DNA of 5,398 bases from Deltaproteobacteria bacterium (lineage in GTDB: Bacteria > Desulfobacterota > DAOWOC01): contig DAOWOC010000096.1 of assembly GCA_030642225.1 (NCBI GenBank), positions 1 to 5,398 on the forward strand, in the 5' to 3' direction. A program made the translations under genes and the position numbers. The notes under the pieces were generated by a model. It ran no database searches. It was given only the letters and a program-made list of their open reading frames with translations, and was not told the DNA's origin. Position 1 is the first letter of the stretch. Every line of letters starts with the position of its first letter. Below are positions 1-5,398 of the stretch, piece after piece.

Positions 1-127
1 CATGCTCAACTATTTCACTATTTTTTTTCATTATAATCTTTTAAATTTTGCCGTCTTTTTCTTTACCTTTGCCAGCAACAACCATAACTCTGTCATCTTT
101 TTTTATATGAAATCCTGTTTGAGACAT
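1..127 (-). pseudogene. rplX: 50S ribosomal protein L24, 5' part, interrupted by in-frame TAA
   Basis: L24 is an assembly-initiator protein that binds the 5' domain of 23S rRNA. The ATG at 127-125 follows a TGAGGA Shine-Dalgarno sequence five bases upstream. The translation begins MSQTGFHIKKDDRVMVV and continues AGKGKEKDGKI, the KOW-type N-terminus of L24 (compare RDDEVIVLTGKDKGKRGKV in E. coli). Codon 29, at 43-41, is TAA. Beyond it the same frame reads KIIMKKNSEIVEH to the window edge, matching the next family segment (B. subtilis AAFPKKDRVLVEG) with no gap. The stop sits where other L24 proteins have Leu or Lys, so one substitution such as TTA or AAA to TAA would explain it. Neighbouring genes end in TAA at normal C-termini, so TAA is a true stop in this genome. 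As written, only a 28-residue fragment would be made. It may be a nonsense mutation or a sequencing or assembly error. Family identity is firm; pseudogene status is not. The rest of the gene lies outside the window. Confidence 0.8.
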
Positions 128-132
128 TTTAT

Positions 133-138
133 TCCTCA
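133..138 (-). promoter_or_regulatory. Ribosome-binding site of rplX
   Basis: The minus strand reads TGAGGA, with five bases (ATAAA) between it and the rplX ATG at 127. It lies in the 25-base gap after the rplN stop. Its good match and spacing show that the initiation region of rplX is intact even though the reading frame meets a stop soon after. Confidence 0.7.
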
Positions 139-152
139 ATTGCAATCAAAAT

Positions 153-521
153 TTATAAAACCTCCGGGGCAAGAGATATTATCTTCATAAAATTTTTCCT
201 TCTCAACTCCCTTGCAACCGGCCCGAAGATACGAGTTCCTATGGGTTCAGACTGATTATTCAATAAAACTGCAGAGTTGTCATCAAATCTTATGTAGCTT
301 CCATCATCGCGTCTTATTTCCTTTTTTGTCCTGACGACAACAGCCCTCATGACTTCACCCTTTTTTACCTTTGAATTTGGGATAGCGACTTTTATAGAAA
401 CAACAATGATATCCCCGATGGATGCATATCTTCTTTTTGAACCGCCCAATACCTTTATACAATAAAGCTTTTTAGCTCCGGAATTATCAGCTGAATGCAA
501 AATTGTCTGTGATTGTATCAT
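153..521 (-). CDS. rplN: 50S ribosomal protein L14
   Basis: L14 binds 23S rRNA and lies at the subunit interface, where it forms bridges to the 30S subunit and contacts L19. The 122-residue product has the standard family length. It starts [18 protein letters not shown], the L14 signature, followed by [17 protein letters not shown] (about 21-37), [16 protein letters not shown] (53-68) and the C-terminal block [13 protein letters not shown] (95-107). The ATG at 521 has GGCGGAG about six bases upstream. An ATG five bases further upstream is out of frame and meets a stop after one codon. The gene ends in TAA. In E. coli rplN opens the spc operon; here only 32 bases separate it from rpsQ, so it is probably read from the S10 transcript. 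Identification is secure and nothing in it looks damaged. Confidence 0.98.
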   Translation of the reverse strand: MIQSQTILHSADNSGAKKLYCIKVLGGSKRRYASIGDIIVVSIKVAIPNSKVKKGEVMRAVVVRTKKEIRRDDGSYIRFDDNSAVLLNNQSEPIGTRIFGPVARELRRKNFMKIISLAPEVL

Positions 522-553
522 TTCATGCTCCGCCTATATAAAAGAAGCCTGGT

Positions 554-811
554 CTATTTGGCCTTCTCAATAATTTGTTTAATCTTCCAATTCTTTTCCT
601 TGCTTAAGGGACGTGACTCAATTATCAATACACGATCTCCCACTTTGCATTCATTAGTTGCATCATGGGCCTTGTACTTTTTTTTCCTGCGTATATATTT
701 ATTATACATAGAATGCTTTACAAGCCGTTCCACCTCAACCGATACGGTCTTTTCCATTTTATCACTTACGACTATTCCGTTAAGCGTTCTTTTATTACCA
801 CGTTCAGACAT
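554..811 (-). CDS. rpsQ: 30S ribosomal protein S17
   Basis: S17 is an OB-fold primary binder of 16S rRNA that helps the 5' domain of the 30S subunit assemble. The 85-residue product has family length and shows the conserved stretches [20 protein letters not shown] (10-29), the basic segment [13 protein letters not shown] (38-50) and the block [21 protein letters not shown] (55-75). The ATG at 811 has AAGGAAG eight bases upstream. It begins 13 bases after the rpmC stop, so translation of the two is probably coupled. It ends with TAG. That TAG falls at the normal C-terminus, so amber is a working stop in a highly expressed gene here. Identification is secure. Confidence 0.97.
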   Translation of the reverse strand: MSERGNKRTLNGIVVSDKMEKTVSVEVERLVKHSMYNKYIRRKKKYKAHDATNECKVGDRVLIIESRPLSKEKNWKIKQIIEKAK

Positions 812-824
812 TGTCTAATCTTCC

Positions 825-1019
825 TTATTTGGACATCTCATTTTGCCGAATAATTGTTTTAACACGAGCAATATCTCTTTTAGCAAATTTCAATGAGGCC
901 GTATTCTCTAATTGTCCGGTAGCATGCTGAATTTTTAAATTAAAAAAAGCCTGATTTGAATCATCTTTTTTTTGTAAAAGCTCATCTATGCTTAATTCAC
1001 GAAGGTCATTTGCTTTCAT
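825..1019 (-). CDS. rpmC: 50S ribosomal protein L29
   Basis: L29 is a small helical-hairpin protein next to L23 at the mouth of the peptide exit tunnel, near the docking site for trigger factor and the signal recognition particle. The 64-residue product starts [20 protein letters not shown] and carries the signature [18 protein letters not shown] (27-44), then [14 protein letters not shown] (48-61). The HATGQLENT variant is familiar from Desulfobacterota and related groups. The ATG at 1019-1017 overlaps the rplP stop in an ATGA, so rpmC is translationally coupled to rplP. A purine-rich GAGGGGAG element inside the end of rplP serves as its ribosome-binding site. It ends in TAA. Identification is secure. 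Confidence 0.97.
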   Translation of the reverse strand: MKANDLRELSIDELLQKKDDSNQAFFNLKIQHATGQLENTASLKFAKRDIARVKTIIRQNEMSK

Positions 1020-1432
1020 GCTATTACTCCCCTCAGGATAAATCTGGTTTTAAATGGAAGTTTATGAGCAGCAAGCCTGAACGCCTCTCTTGCAACACCC
1101 TCTTCAACCCCTTCCATTTCATATAGCACCTTTCCTGGTTTAATAATTGCAACCCATCCTTCAGGCGCTCCCTTACCTTTACCCATTCTTGTTTCTGCAG
1201 CTTTCTTTGTAAAAGGCTTATCAGGGAAAATTCTGATCCATATCCGACCGCCTCTTTTAACATGTCTGGTCATTGCAATACGAGCCGCCTCAATCTGCTG
1301 CGAGGTTGTCTTACCGCATTCAAGAGCCTGCAGGCCAAATTGACCAAACTGCACTTTATTCCCACGGCTGGCTTTACCCCTCATCCTGCCTTTTTGCTGT
1401 TTACGATGTTTTACCCTTTTTGGCGCTAACAT
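1016..1432 (-). CDS. rplP: 50S ribosomal protein L16
   Basis: L16 joins the 50S subunit late and organises the A-site region of the peptidyl-transferase centre, contacting 5S-associated 23S rRNA helices. The 138-residue product has family length (136 in E. coli). It begins [19 protein letters not shown] and contains [16 protein letters not shown] (62-77), [14 protein letters not shown] (82-95), [12 protein letters not shown] (98-109) and [16 protein letters not shown] (114-129). Arg82 aligns with the E. coli Arg81 that RoxA (YcfD) hydroxylates, though whether it is modified here cannot be seen. The ATG at 1432 has TGGAGA upstream at a slightly long spacing of about 11 bases. A 41-base spacer separates it from rpsC. 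Its TGA stop overlaps the rpmC start. Identification is secure. Confidence 0.98.
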   Translation of the reverse strand: MLAPKRVKHRKQQKGRMRGKASRGNKVQFGQFGLQALECGKTTSQQIEAARIAMTRHVKRGGRIWIRIFPDKPFTKKAAETRMGKGKGAPEGWVAIIKPGKVLYEMEGVEEGVAREAFRLAAHKLPFKTRFILRGVIA

Positions 1433-1473
1433 AAGTTTATTATCTCCAGAAAACTAAATACCAGGCTCGTCTA

Positions 1474-2103
1474 TTATGATTCTAAAATTTCGCCTTTAAA
1501 TACCAAAACCTTTATTCCAATTATTCCATATGTTGTATTGGATGTTGCAAATCCATAATCAATATCAGCTCTCATAGTATGCAAAGGGACACGACCTTCC
1601 CTATACCATTCACGCCTTGCCATCTCAGCTCCGCCAAGTCTGCCTGAGCATGAGATCTTTATACCTTGTGCGCCAAATTTCATAGCGGCATTAACAGCCT
1701 TTTTCATAACTCTTCTAAAAGCAACCCTTCTCAATAACTGCAATGCAACATTTTCAGCTATGAGCTGTGCATCAAGTTCAGGCTTTCTGACTTCAACAAT
1801 ATCAATTATCAATTCACCTTTGACAAAACGACTGAGTTCTTTTTTCAGTATCTCTATCTCAGCCCCTTTTTTTCCAATAACTATTCCAGGTCTTGCTGTA
1901 AAAATCTTTATTTTAATCCTGTTTGAGGCCCTTTCAATACCAATGTTTGATATGCCGGCATGTGAAAGCTTTTTCTTTACAAAATTTCTGATTTTTTTAT
2001 CCTCAAAAACAAATTCTGCATAATTTTTATCAGAATACCATTTTGAATCCCATGTTTTGATTATTCCCAATCTAAATCCTACGGGATGAACTTTCTGGCC
2101 CAA
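1474..2103 (-). CDS. rpsC: 30S ribosomal protein S3
   Basis: S3 sits on the head of the 30S subunit at the mRNA entry tunnel, where with S4 and S5 it contributes to mRNA helicase activity. The 209-residue product starts with TTG decoded as Met, giving [14 protein letters not shown], the conserved family N-terminus. A strong AAGGAG seven bases upstream supports that start. The type-2 KH domain carries its GxxG loop at VIGKKGAEI (75-83). The C-terminal domain shows [20 protein letters not shown] (151-170) and [17 protein letters not shown] (190-206). It stops soon after FKGEI and so lacks the basic tail found in E. coli S3 (233 residues). Short S3 proteins are normal in many phyla, so this is not a truncation. 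Identification is secure. Confidence 0.98.
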   Translation of the reverse strand: MGQKVHPVGFRLGIIKTWDSKWYSDKNYAEFVFEDKKIRNFVKKKLSHAGISNIGIERASNRIKIKIFTARPGIVIGKKGAEIEILKKELSRFVKGELIIDIVEVRKPELDAQLIAENVALQLLRRVAFRRVMKKAVNAAMKFGAQGIKISCSGRLGGAEMARREWYREGRVPLHTMRADIDYGFATSNTTYGIIGIKVLVFKGEILES

Positions 2104-2110
2104 ACTTTTT

Positions 2111-2116
2111 CTCCTT
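2111..2116 (-). promoter_or_regulatory. Ribosome-binding site fixing the TTG start of rpsC
   Basis: The minus strand reads AAGGAG, seven bases before the TTG at 2103. The strong match to the 16S rRNA tail and the family-standard protein start GQKVHP right after the TTG together establish a non-ATG initiation codon. The site lies in the 33-base gap after rplV. Confidence 0.75.
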
Positions 2117-2136
2117 ATTTAATTTAGGATTATTAT

Positions 2137-2469
2137 TTATTTCTCATCCAAAATAATTGTAATGTGACTTGAAGGCTTTAAAATCTTTGACGCCCTCCCC
2201 ATTGCCCTTGGCATAAAACGTTTTAGCCTCGGCCCCTGATCCACACAAATTCTTTTAATAAATAAACTATCCACATCCATATTATAATTATTTTCAGCAT
2301 TAGCAACAGCAGAACGGACTACCTTATCAATAAGCTTAGCTGCTTTAAGATTTGAAAATTTTAAAATATTCAAAGCAATCCCGACTTTTTTACCCCTGAC
2401 TGCATTTGCTACAATACCGGCCTTCCTTGGCGATATTTTGATATGCTTTGCTATGGCCCTGGATTCCAT
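2137..2469 (-). CDS. rplV: 50S ribosomal protein L22
   Basis: L22 binds all domains of 23S rRNA. Its long beta-hairpin lines the exit tunnel, forms the constriction with L4, and is a site of macrolide-resistance mutations. The 110-residue product equals the E. coli length. It shows AKHIKISPRKAGIVANAVRG (7-26), the helix AKLIDKVVRSAVANAENN (44-61), and the hairpin region GPRLKRFMPRAMGRASKILK (79-98) followed by SSHITIIL. The hairpin appears full length with no insertion or deletion. The ATG at 2469 has CAGGAG eight bases upstream. It lies 22 bases after rpsS and ends in TAA. Identification is secure. Confidence 0.98.
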   Translation of the reverse strand: MESRAIAKHIKISPRKAGIVANAVRGKKVGIALNILKFSNLKAAKLIDKVVRSAVANAENNYNMDVDSLFIKRICVDQGPRLKRFMPRAMGRASKILKPSSHITIILDEK

Positions 2470-2491
2470 TAGAAACTCTCCTGATCAACTA

Positions 2492-2776
2492 TTATTTCCT
2501 TTTAAGCCGTGACTTTCTGTCACCTGCATGACCATATATAACCCTGGTTGGTGAAAATTCACCCAATTTATGGCCCACCATATTTTCAGTTATAAATACA
2601 GGTATAAATTTTCTACCATTATGTACGGCTATAGTTAAACCCACCAGTTCAGGGATTATTGTAGAACGTCTTGACCATGTTTTAATTACCCTGCGGTCAC
2701 CACTTTCCTGTGCTTTAATAACCTTTGCCAGTATATGGTCATCTATAAATGGCCCTTTTTTTAATGAACGTGGCAC
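2492..2776 (-). CDS. rpsS: 30S ribosomal protein S19
   Basis: S19 forms a complex with S13 in the 30S head and contacts tRNA and the 50S subunit through inter-subunit bridges. The 94-residue product starts with GTG and reads [19 protein letters not shown], the canonical start. It also has the diagnostic block [21 protein letters not shown] (34-54), then [19 protein letters not shown] (60-78). An AAGGAGG five bases upstream fixes the GTG start. It lies 35 bases after rplB and ends in TAA. Identification is secure. Confidence 0.98.
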   Translation of the reverse strand: MPRSLKKGPFIDDHILAKVIKAQESGDRRVIKTWSRRSTIIPELVGLTIAVHNGRKFIPVFITENMVGHKLGEFSPTRVIYGHAGDRKSRLKRK

Positions 2777-2781
2777 AGTAG

Positions 2782-2788
2782 CCTCCTT
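2782..2788 (-). promoter_or_regulatory. Ribosome-binding site fixing the GTG start of rpsS
   Basis: The minus strand reads AAGGAGG, a full consensus Shine-Dalgarno sequence, five bases before the GTG at 2776. It is the strongest ribosome-binding site in the window and may compensate for the weaker initiation codon (inference). Confidence 0.75.
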
Positions 2789-2811
2789 GCAAACTTTTAT
2801 CTATATTTAAT

Positions 2812-3636
2812 CTATTTCTTTCTTCTTGTTACAATAAGACGATCACTACTCTTTTTATTACGCGTCCTGTAACCCTTGGTAGGCACGCCCCATGGTGTAA
2901 CAGGATGACGGCCACCAGATGATTTACCTTCACCGCCGCCATGAGGATGATCAACCGGATTCATTGCAACACCCCTGACTTTTGGTCTGCGACCAACCCA
3001 CCTTGCCCTGCCTGCCTTGCCTATTGAAATATTTTCATGTTCTATATTACCAATCTGCCCAATCGTTGCCCTGCATCCGATTAATATCTTTCGAACTTCA
3101 CTGGAAGGAAGCTTAATAAAGGCATATTTACCTTCTTTGGCCATAAGTTGAGCACCTGCTCCGGCGGAACGGACCAACTGCCCTCCCTGGCCGACTCTCA
3201 TCTCAATATTATGAATTACAGTTCCCAAGGGAATATTCTTTAACGGCAGCGCATTACCTGGTTTTATATCGGCCTCTGAACTTGAAATAATTTTATCGCC
3301 AACAGCAAGTTTCAATGGAGCTATGATATAACGTTTTTCACCATCAACATAAAACAAAAGAGCAATACGTGCAGACCTGTTTGGATCATATTCAATTGAT
3401 GCAACTTTTGCAGGTATATCAATCTTTTCACGCTTAAAATCTATAATCCTATACCTTCTTTTATGACCACCGCCACGATGTCTGACAGTTATACGCCCAT
3501 TATTGTTCCTTCCCGCCTTACTTTTAAGAGGAGCAAGAAGACTCTTCTCAGGCTCTTTTTTTGTTATCTCATCAAAAGTAGGATACGTCTGAAAACGTAC
3601 TCCAGGTGATGTAGGCTTATTTTTTCTGATACCCAT
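2812..3636 (-). CDS. rplB: 50S ribosomal protein L2
   Basis: L2 is one of the largest and most conserved 50S proteins. It is needed for subunit association and peptidyl-transferase activity and binds 23S rRNA domain IV. The 274-residue product matches the family length. It begins [17 protein letters not shown] and has the RNA-binding blocks [16 protein letters not shown] (52-67), the OB and SH3-like core with [19 protein letters not shown] (148-166), and the C-terminal signature [15 protein letters not shown] (223-237). His230 aligns with the functionally important E. coli His229. The ATG at 3636 agrees with the family start, but only a weak GGGA lies upstream. A 47-base very AT-rich spacer with a small duplication precedes it. 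It ends in TAG. Identification is secure. Confidence 0.98.
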   Translation of the reverse strand: MGIRKNKPTSPGVRFQTYPTFDEITKKEPEKSLLAPLKSKAGRNNNGRITVRHRGGGHKRRYRIIDFKREKIDIPAKVASIEYDPNRSARIALLFYVDGEKRYIIAPLKLAVGDKIISSSEADIKPGNALPLKNIPLGTVIHNIEMRVGQGGQLVRSAGAGAQLMAKEGKYAFIKLPSSEVRKILIGCRATIGQIGNIEHENISIGKAGRARWVGRRPKVRGVAMNPVDHPHGGGEGKSSGGRHPVTPWGVPTKGYRTRNKKSSDRLIVTRRKK

Positions 3637-3638
3637 AA

Positions 3639-3672
3639 TTAAATCCCAATATTAATATTTAAATCCAATATT
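3639..3672 (-). repeat. Short imperfect direct repeat in the rplB leader
   Basis: In the 47-base spacer between rplW and rplB, the minus strand carries AATATTGGATTTAA (3672-3659) and then AATATTGGGATTTAA (3653-3639). The two copies differ by one inserted G and start about 20 bases apart. The second copy's GGGA sits where the Shine-Dalgarno sequence of rplB should be. This may be a local duplication or chance in AT-rich DNA. Confidence 0.5.
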
Positions 3673-3683
3673 TAAAAATAAAA

Positions 3684-3971
3684 TTAAACGCCTTCAAAAA
3701 ACTCGATGTTATTTCCCTGAGCCAATGTTACAATTGCTTTTTTCCAATCGGATTTCTTACCTATATAACGCCCATAACGCTTTGTTTTACCCTTAACACG
3801 CATCGTCCTTACATCCAGAACTTTAACTTTAAAGGCTTTTTCAATAGCATATTTTATTTCAAGTTTATTAGCTGAACAATCAACCTTGAATAGAACCTGA
3901 TTATCTTCCTTCAGGGATGTGCCCTTTTCTGTTATCATCGGGCTATGCAATATTTTATGCAACTCTTTCAT
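3684..3971 (-). CDS. rplW: 50S ribosomal protein L23
   Basis: L23 lies at the exit-tunnel rim and is the main docking site for trigger factor and the signal recognition particle. The 95-residue product shows LHSPMITEKGT (8-18), in which Glu15 aligns with the E. coli Glu18 used in chaperone docking. Next come KLEIKYAIEKAFKVKVLDVRT (36-56) and the basic tunnel-side loop VKGKTKRYGRYIGKKSDWKK (59-78). The ATG at 3971-3969 overlaps the rplD stop in an ATGA. A strong GAGGAGG inside the last codons of rplD is its ribosome-binding site, at a spacing of about ten bases, so the two genes are translationally coupled. It ends in TAA. Identification is secure. Confidence 0.97.
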   Translation of the reverse strand: MKELHKILHSPMITEKGTSLKEDNQVLFKVDCSANKLEIKYAIEKAFKVKVLDVRTMRVKGKTKRYGRYIGKKSDWKKAIVTLAQGNNIEFFEGV

Positions 3972-4591
3972 GCCGCGAGAGCCTCCTCAATCTTAGGTAT
4001 TGAAGACTTAATCAAAATAAGTTTCTTATATTTTAAAATATCTAAACAATTCAAGCCATCAACGTGTAATAATTTATACCCCTTGACATTTCTCGATGAT
4101 TTACAAAGATTAATGTTTTCACTATCAGTGATTATCAGGGCATTTATAGAATCAAGAATTTCCATTGTTTGGATAAAAATCTTGGTTTTTATCTCAGACA
4201 TATCAAAATTATCAAGCACTATTAATGAACCTTCATTTACCTTGCCTGTAAGAACACCTTTTAATGCATTTCTTTTCATTTTTTTAGGAGTTTTCTGCAC
4301 ATATGATCTCGGAACAGGCCCAAACACTACTCCGCCTCCCCTATATTGCCCAGCTCTGCTCGTCCCCTGTCTGGCTCTCCCTGTCCCTTTTTGTCTAAAA
4401 GGCTTTCTGCCGCCCCCCCTGACCTGAGATCTTCCTTTTACAGCATGAGTTCCGGCCCTTCGTCCTGCCATTTGAGCAGTCACTACCTGATGTACAAGGT
4501 GAGAGTTAACTGTAGCTGCAAAAATCAGGGGATTAAGCTCTAATTCACCCACTTTTTCATTTTTCATATTTACTATATTTACAACCGGCAT
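3968..4591 (-). CDS. rplD: 50S ribosomal protein L4
   Basis: L4 is an early-assembly 50S protein whose extended loop lines the exit tunnel. In E. coli it also represses the S10 operon by binding the leader RNA. I place the start at the ATG at 4591, giving MPVVNIVNMKNEKVGELEL and 207 residues. An in-frame TTG at 4609 would add six residues but has no Shine-Dalgarno sequence and gives no family match. The tunnel loop is plain: AGRRAGTHAVKGRSQVRGGG (42-61), then GRKPFRQKGTGRARQG (61-76) and RGGGVVFGPVPRSY (84-97). The globular C-terminal half includes MKRNALKGVL (105-114) and LIVLDNF (123-129). It lies 21 bases after rplC and overlaps rplW by four bases with TGA. Whether autoregulation exists here cannot be seen because the leader is outside the window. 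Confidence 0.97.
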   Translation of the reverse strand: MPVVNIVNMKNEKVGELELNPLIFAATVNSHLVHQVVTAQMAGRRAGTHAVKGRSQVRGGGRKPFRQKGTGRARQGTSRAGQYRGGGVVFGPVPRSYVQKTPKKMKRNALKGVLTGKVNEGSLIVLDNFDMSEIKTKIFIQTMEILDSINALIITDSENINLCKSSRNVKGYKLLHVDGLNCLDILKYKKLILIKSSIPKIEEALAA

Positions 4592-4597
4592 TTGATA

Positions 4598-4603
4598 CCT
4601 CTT
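4598..4603 (-). promoter_or_regulatory. Ribosome-binding site deciding the rplD start
   Basis: The minus strand reads AAGAGG, with six bases (TATCAA) between it and the ATG at 4591. It lies downstream of the alternative TTG at 4609, which has only AT-rich sequence before it. This placement selects the ATG as the true start of rplD. Confidence 0.7.
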
Positions 4604-4612
4604 AAACAAGTA

Positions 4613-5251
4613 TTAAACAATTTCTGAACCTTTTTTTAACACTTGGACTATACCATTTTTACTACCTGGAATTGCGCCTTTAACATAAATAAGATTATGT
4701 TCAACCAATACATCTACAATCTTCAAATTCTTGGCTGTAATACGTGCATTACCAGAATGTCCCGCCATTTTATGACCTTTGATAACTCTCCCAGGTGTGG
4801 CACTACAACCGATAGAACCTGGATGTCTGTGAAAGTCCTTGCTGCCATGCGTGGCCTTGGCACCATGGAACCCCCATCTTTTCATAACACCCGTGAAACC
4901 TTTTCCCTTACTGGTGCCTATGACATCAACAATGTCTCCAAGTTTAAACATTTCAGCTGTTAACAATATCCCTGGACTATAATTTTCCGGATCATTTACT
5001 TTAAATTCCTTTAAAATCCTAAAACAACCCTTATCCGCTGATTTAAAATGTCCGATATAAGGCTTATTACATCTTTTTTCTCTTTTTGGTTCAAAACCAA
5101 GCTGTAAGGCGGTATATCCATCAGTTTTCTCTTGTTTAATTTGAATTACCGTACAAGGCCCCACTTCAATAACGGTCACAGGGATACTTTTTCCATATTC
5201 ATCAAAAATACGTGTCATCCCGCGTTTCTTTCCAATAATTCCATTAGCCAT
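4613..5251 (-). CDS. rplC: 50S ribosomal protein L3
   Basis: L3 is one of the two proteins that nucleate 50S assembly, and its central extension reaches toward the peptidyl-transferase centre. The 212-residue product starts MANGIIGKKRGMTRIFDEYG, the family N-terminus. It has VTVIEVGPCTVIQIK (25-39), KGKGFTGVMKRWGFHGAKATHG (115-136), the loop HPGSIGCSATPGRVIKGHKMAG (143-164) and NLLVKGAIPG-like NLIYVKGAIPG (186-196). In the loop, E. coli has GQNQTPG with Gln150 methylated by PrmB; here it is GCSATPG with no glutamine, so that modification cannot occur. The ATG at 5251 follows AGGCGG about five bases upstream. A 40-base spacer follows rpsJ. It ends in TAA. Identification is secure. Confidence 0.98.
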   Translation of the reverse strand: MANGIIGKKRGMTRIFDEYGKSIPVTVIEVGPCTVIQIKQEKTDGYTALQLGFEPKREKRCNKPYIGHFKSADKGCFRILKEFKVNDPENYSPGILLTAEMFKLGDIVDVIGTSKGKGFTGVMKRWGFHGAKATHGSKDFHRHPGSIGCSATPGRVIKGHKMAGHSGNARITAKNLKIVDVLVEHNLIYVKGAIPGSKNGIVQVLKKGSEIV

Positions 5252-5291
5252 AACTTCCGCCTTTCCTCAACAAGCCTTACTCTTAAAGATA

Positions 5292-5398
5292 TCAAAGCTT
5301 AATTTCAACGTTAACACCTGCAGAAAGCTCCAATTTCATCAGCGCATCAACAGTTTGCTGATTTGGTTCAAGTATATCCAAAAGTCTCTTATGTGTCC
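5292..5398 (-). CDS. rpsJ: 30S ribosomal protein S10, C-terminal part
   Basis: S10 is a 30S head protein that also acts with NusB in transcription antitermination. Only its last 34 residues plus part of one codon are in the window; the rest lies beyond the right edge. The frame reads [20 protein letters not shown] and then [14 protein letters not shown] before TGA. This matches the S10 C-terminus (E. coli [35 protein letters not shown]) without gaps. It lies upstream of rplC, as expected for the first gene of the S10 operon. The truncation is only the window edge. Confidence 0.95.
   Translation of the reverse strand, partial: THKRLLDILEPNQQTVDALMKLELSAGVNVEIKL

Noticed and set aside
20..31. 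A-run (minus strand) in rplX as a slippage or frameshift site explaining the stop
   Set aside because: L24 similarity is in the same frame on both sides of the TAA, so no frameshift is needed or indicated.
41..43. TAA in rplX as evidence for genetic-code reassignment or programmed recoding
   Set aside because: rplC, rplW, rpsS, rplV, rpsC, rpmC and rplN all end in TAA at family-standard C-termini. Selenocysteine and pyrrolysine use TGA and TAG, and no stimulatory structure can be seen before the window edge.
2..190. A 62-codon plus-strand open frame at the left edge
   Set aside because: It is the opposite strand of rplX and the end of rplN. Its Phe-rich content is simply the complement of A-rich lysine codons.
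513..818. A 101-codon plus-strand open frame with hydrophobic, membrane-like stretches
   Set aside because: It is antisense to rpsQ. The hydrophobic run is the complement of lysine- and arginine-rich coding sequence.
1033..1263. A 76-codon minus-strand frame inside rplP
   Set aside because: It is an out-of-frame reading of rplP on the same strand, and L16 is conserved over its full length in the other frame.
3945..4427. A 160-codon plus-strand open frame opposite rplD
   Set aside because: It is antisense to the unmistakable L4 gene, has no ribosome-binding site or recognisable domain, and reads as low-complexity shadow sequence.
4592..4609. TTG at 4609 as the start of rplD, adding six residues
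   Set aside because: There is no Shine-Dalgarno sequence before the TTG, while AAGAGG sits correctly before the ATG at 4591. The added residues also do not resemble L4.

Overview
This window is a stretch of the conserved bacterial ribosomal-protein superoperon (S10 operon running into the start of the spc operon). Every real gene lies on the minus strand, so transcription runs from position 5398 down to 1. In that order the genes are rpsJ (3' end only), rplC, rplD, rplW, rplB, rpsS, rplV, rpsC, rplP, rpmC, rpsQ, rplN and rplX (5' part only). This is the canonical order. There is no inserted gene, mobile element, tRNA, CRISPR array or terminator.

The DNA is AT-rich, and the proteins look like those of a Gram-negative bacterium. 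The L29 motif HATGQLENT, the L3 motif GSIGCSATPG and the L14 start suggest Desulfobacterota (the former Deltaproteobacteria, sulfate-reducer type). That placement is from memory of family sequences and is only moderately secure. Packing is tight: two pairs overlap by ATGA (rplD/rplW and rplP/rpmC), and the other spacers are 13 to 47 bases. Nearly every gene has a clear Shine-Dalgarno sequence. Two genes start with codons other than ATG (rpsC with TTG, rpsS with GTG). The rplD start is best placed at the ATG at 4591, not at an upstream in-frame TTG.

The products form one functional set. L3, L4, L23, L2, L22, L16, L29, L14 and L24 build the 50S subunit (peptidyl-transferase surroundings, exit tunnel and early assembly). 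S10, S19, S3 and S17 build the 30S subunit. Co-transcription keeps their supply in step. The S10 leader, where L4 autoregulation acts in E. coli, would lie beyond the right edge of the window. No separate spc promoter fits in the 32-base gap between rpsQ and rplN.

The one real anomaly is at the left edge. rplX has a good ribosome-binding site and a normal L24 N-terminus, but an in-frame TAA at 41-43 interrupts it after 28 codons, and L24-like sequence continues in the same frame to the window edge. This is a substitution-type nonsense codon or a sequence error, not a frameshift. I see no sign of an undescribed biological system here.
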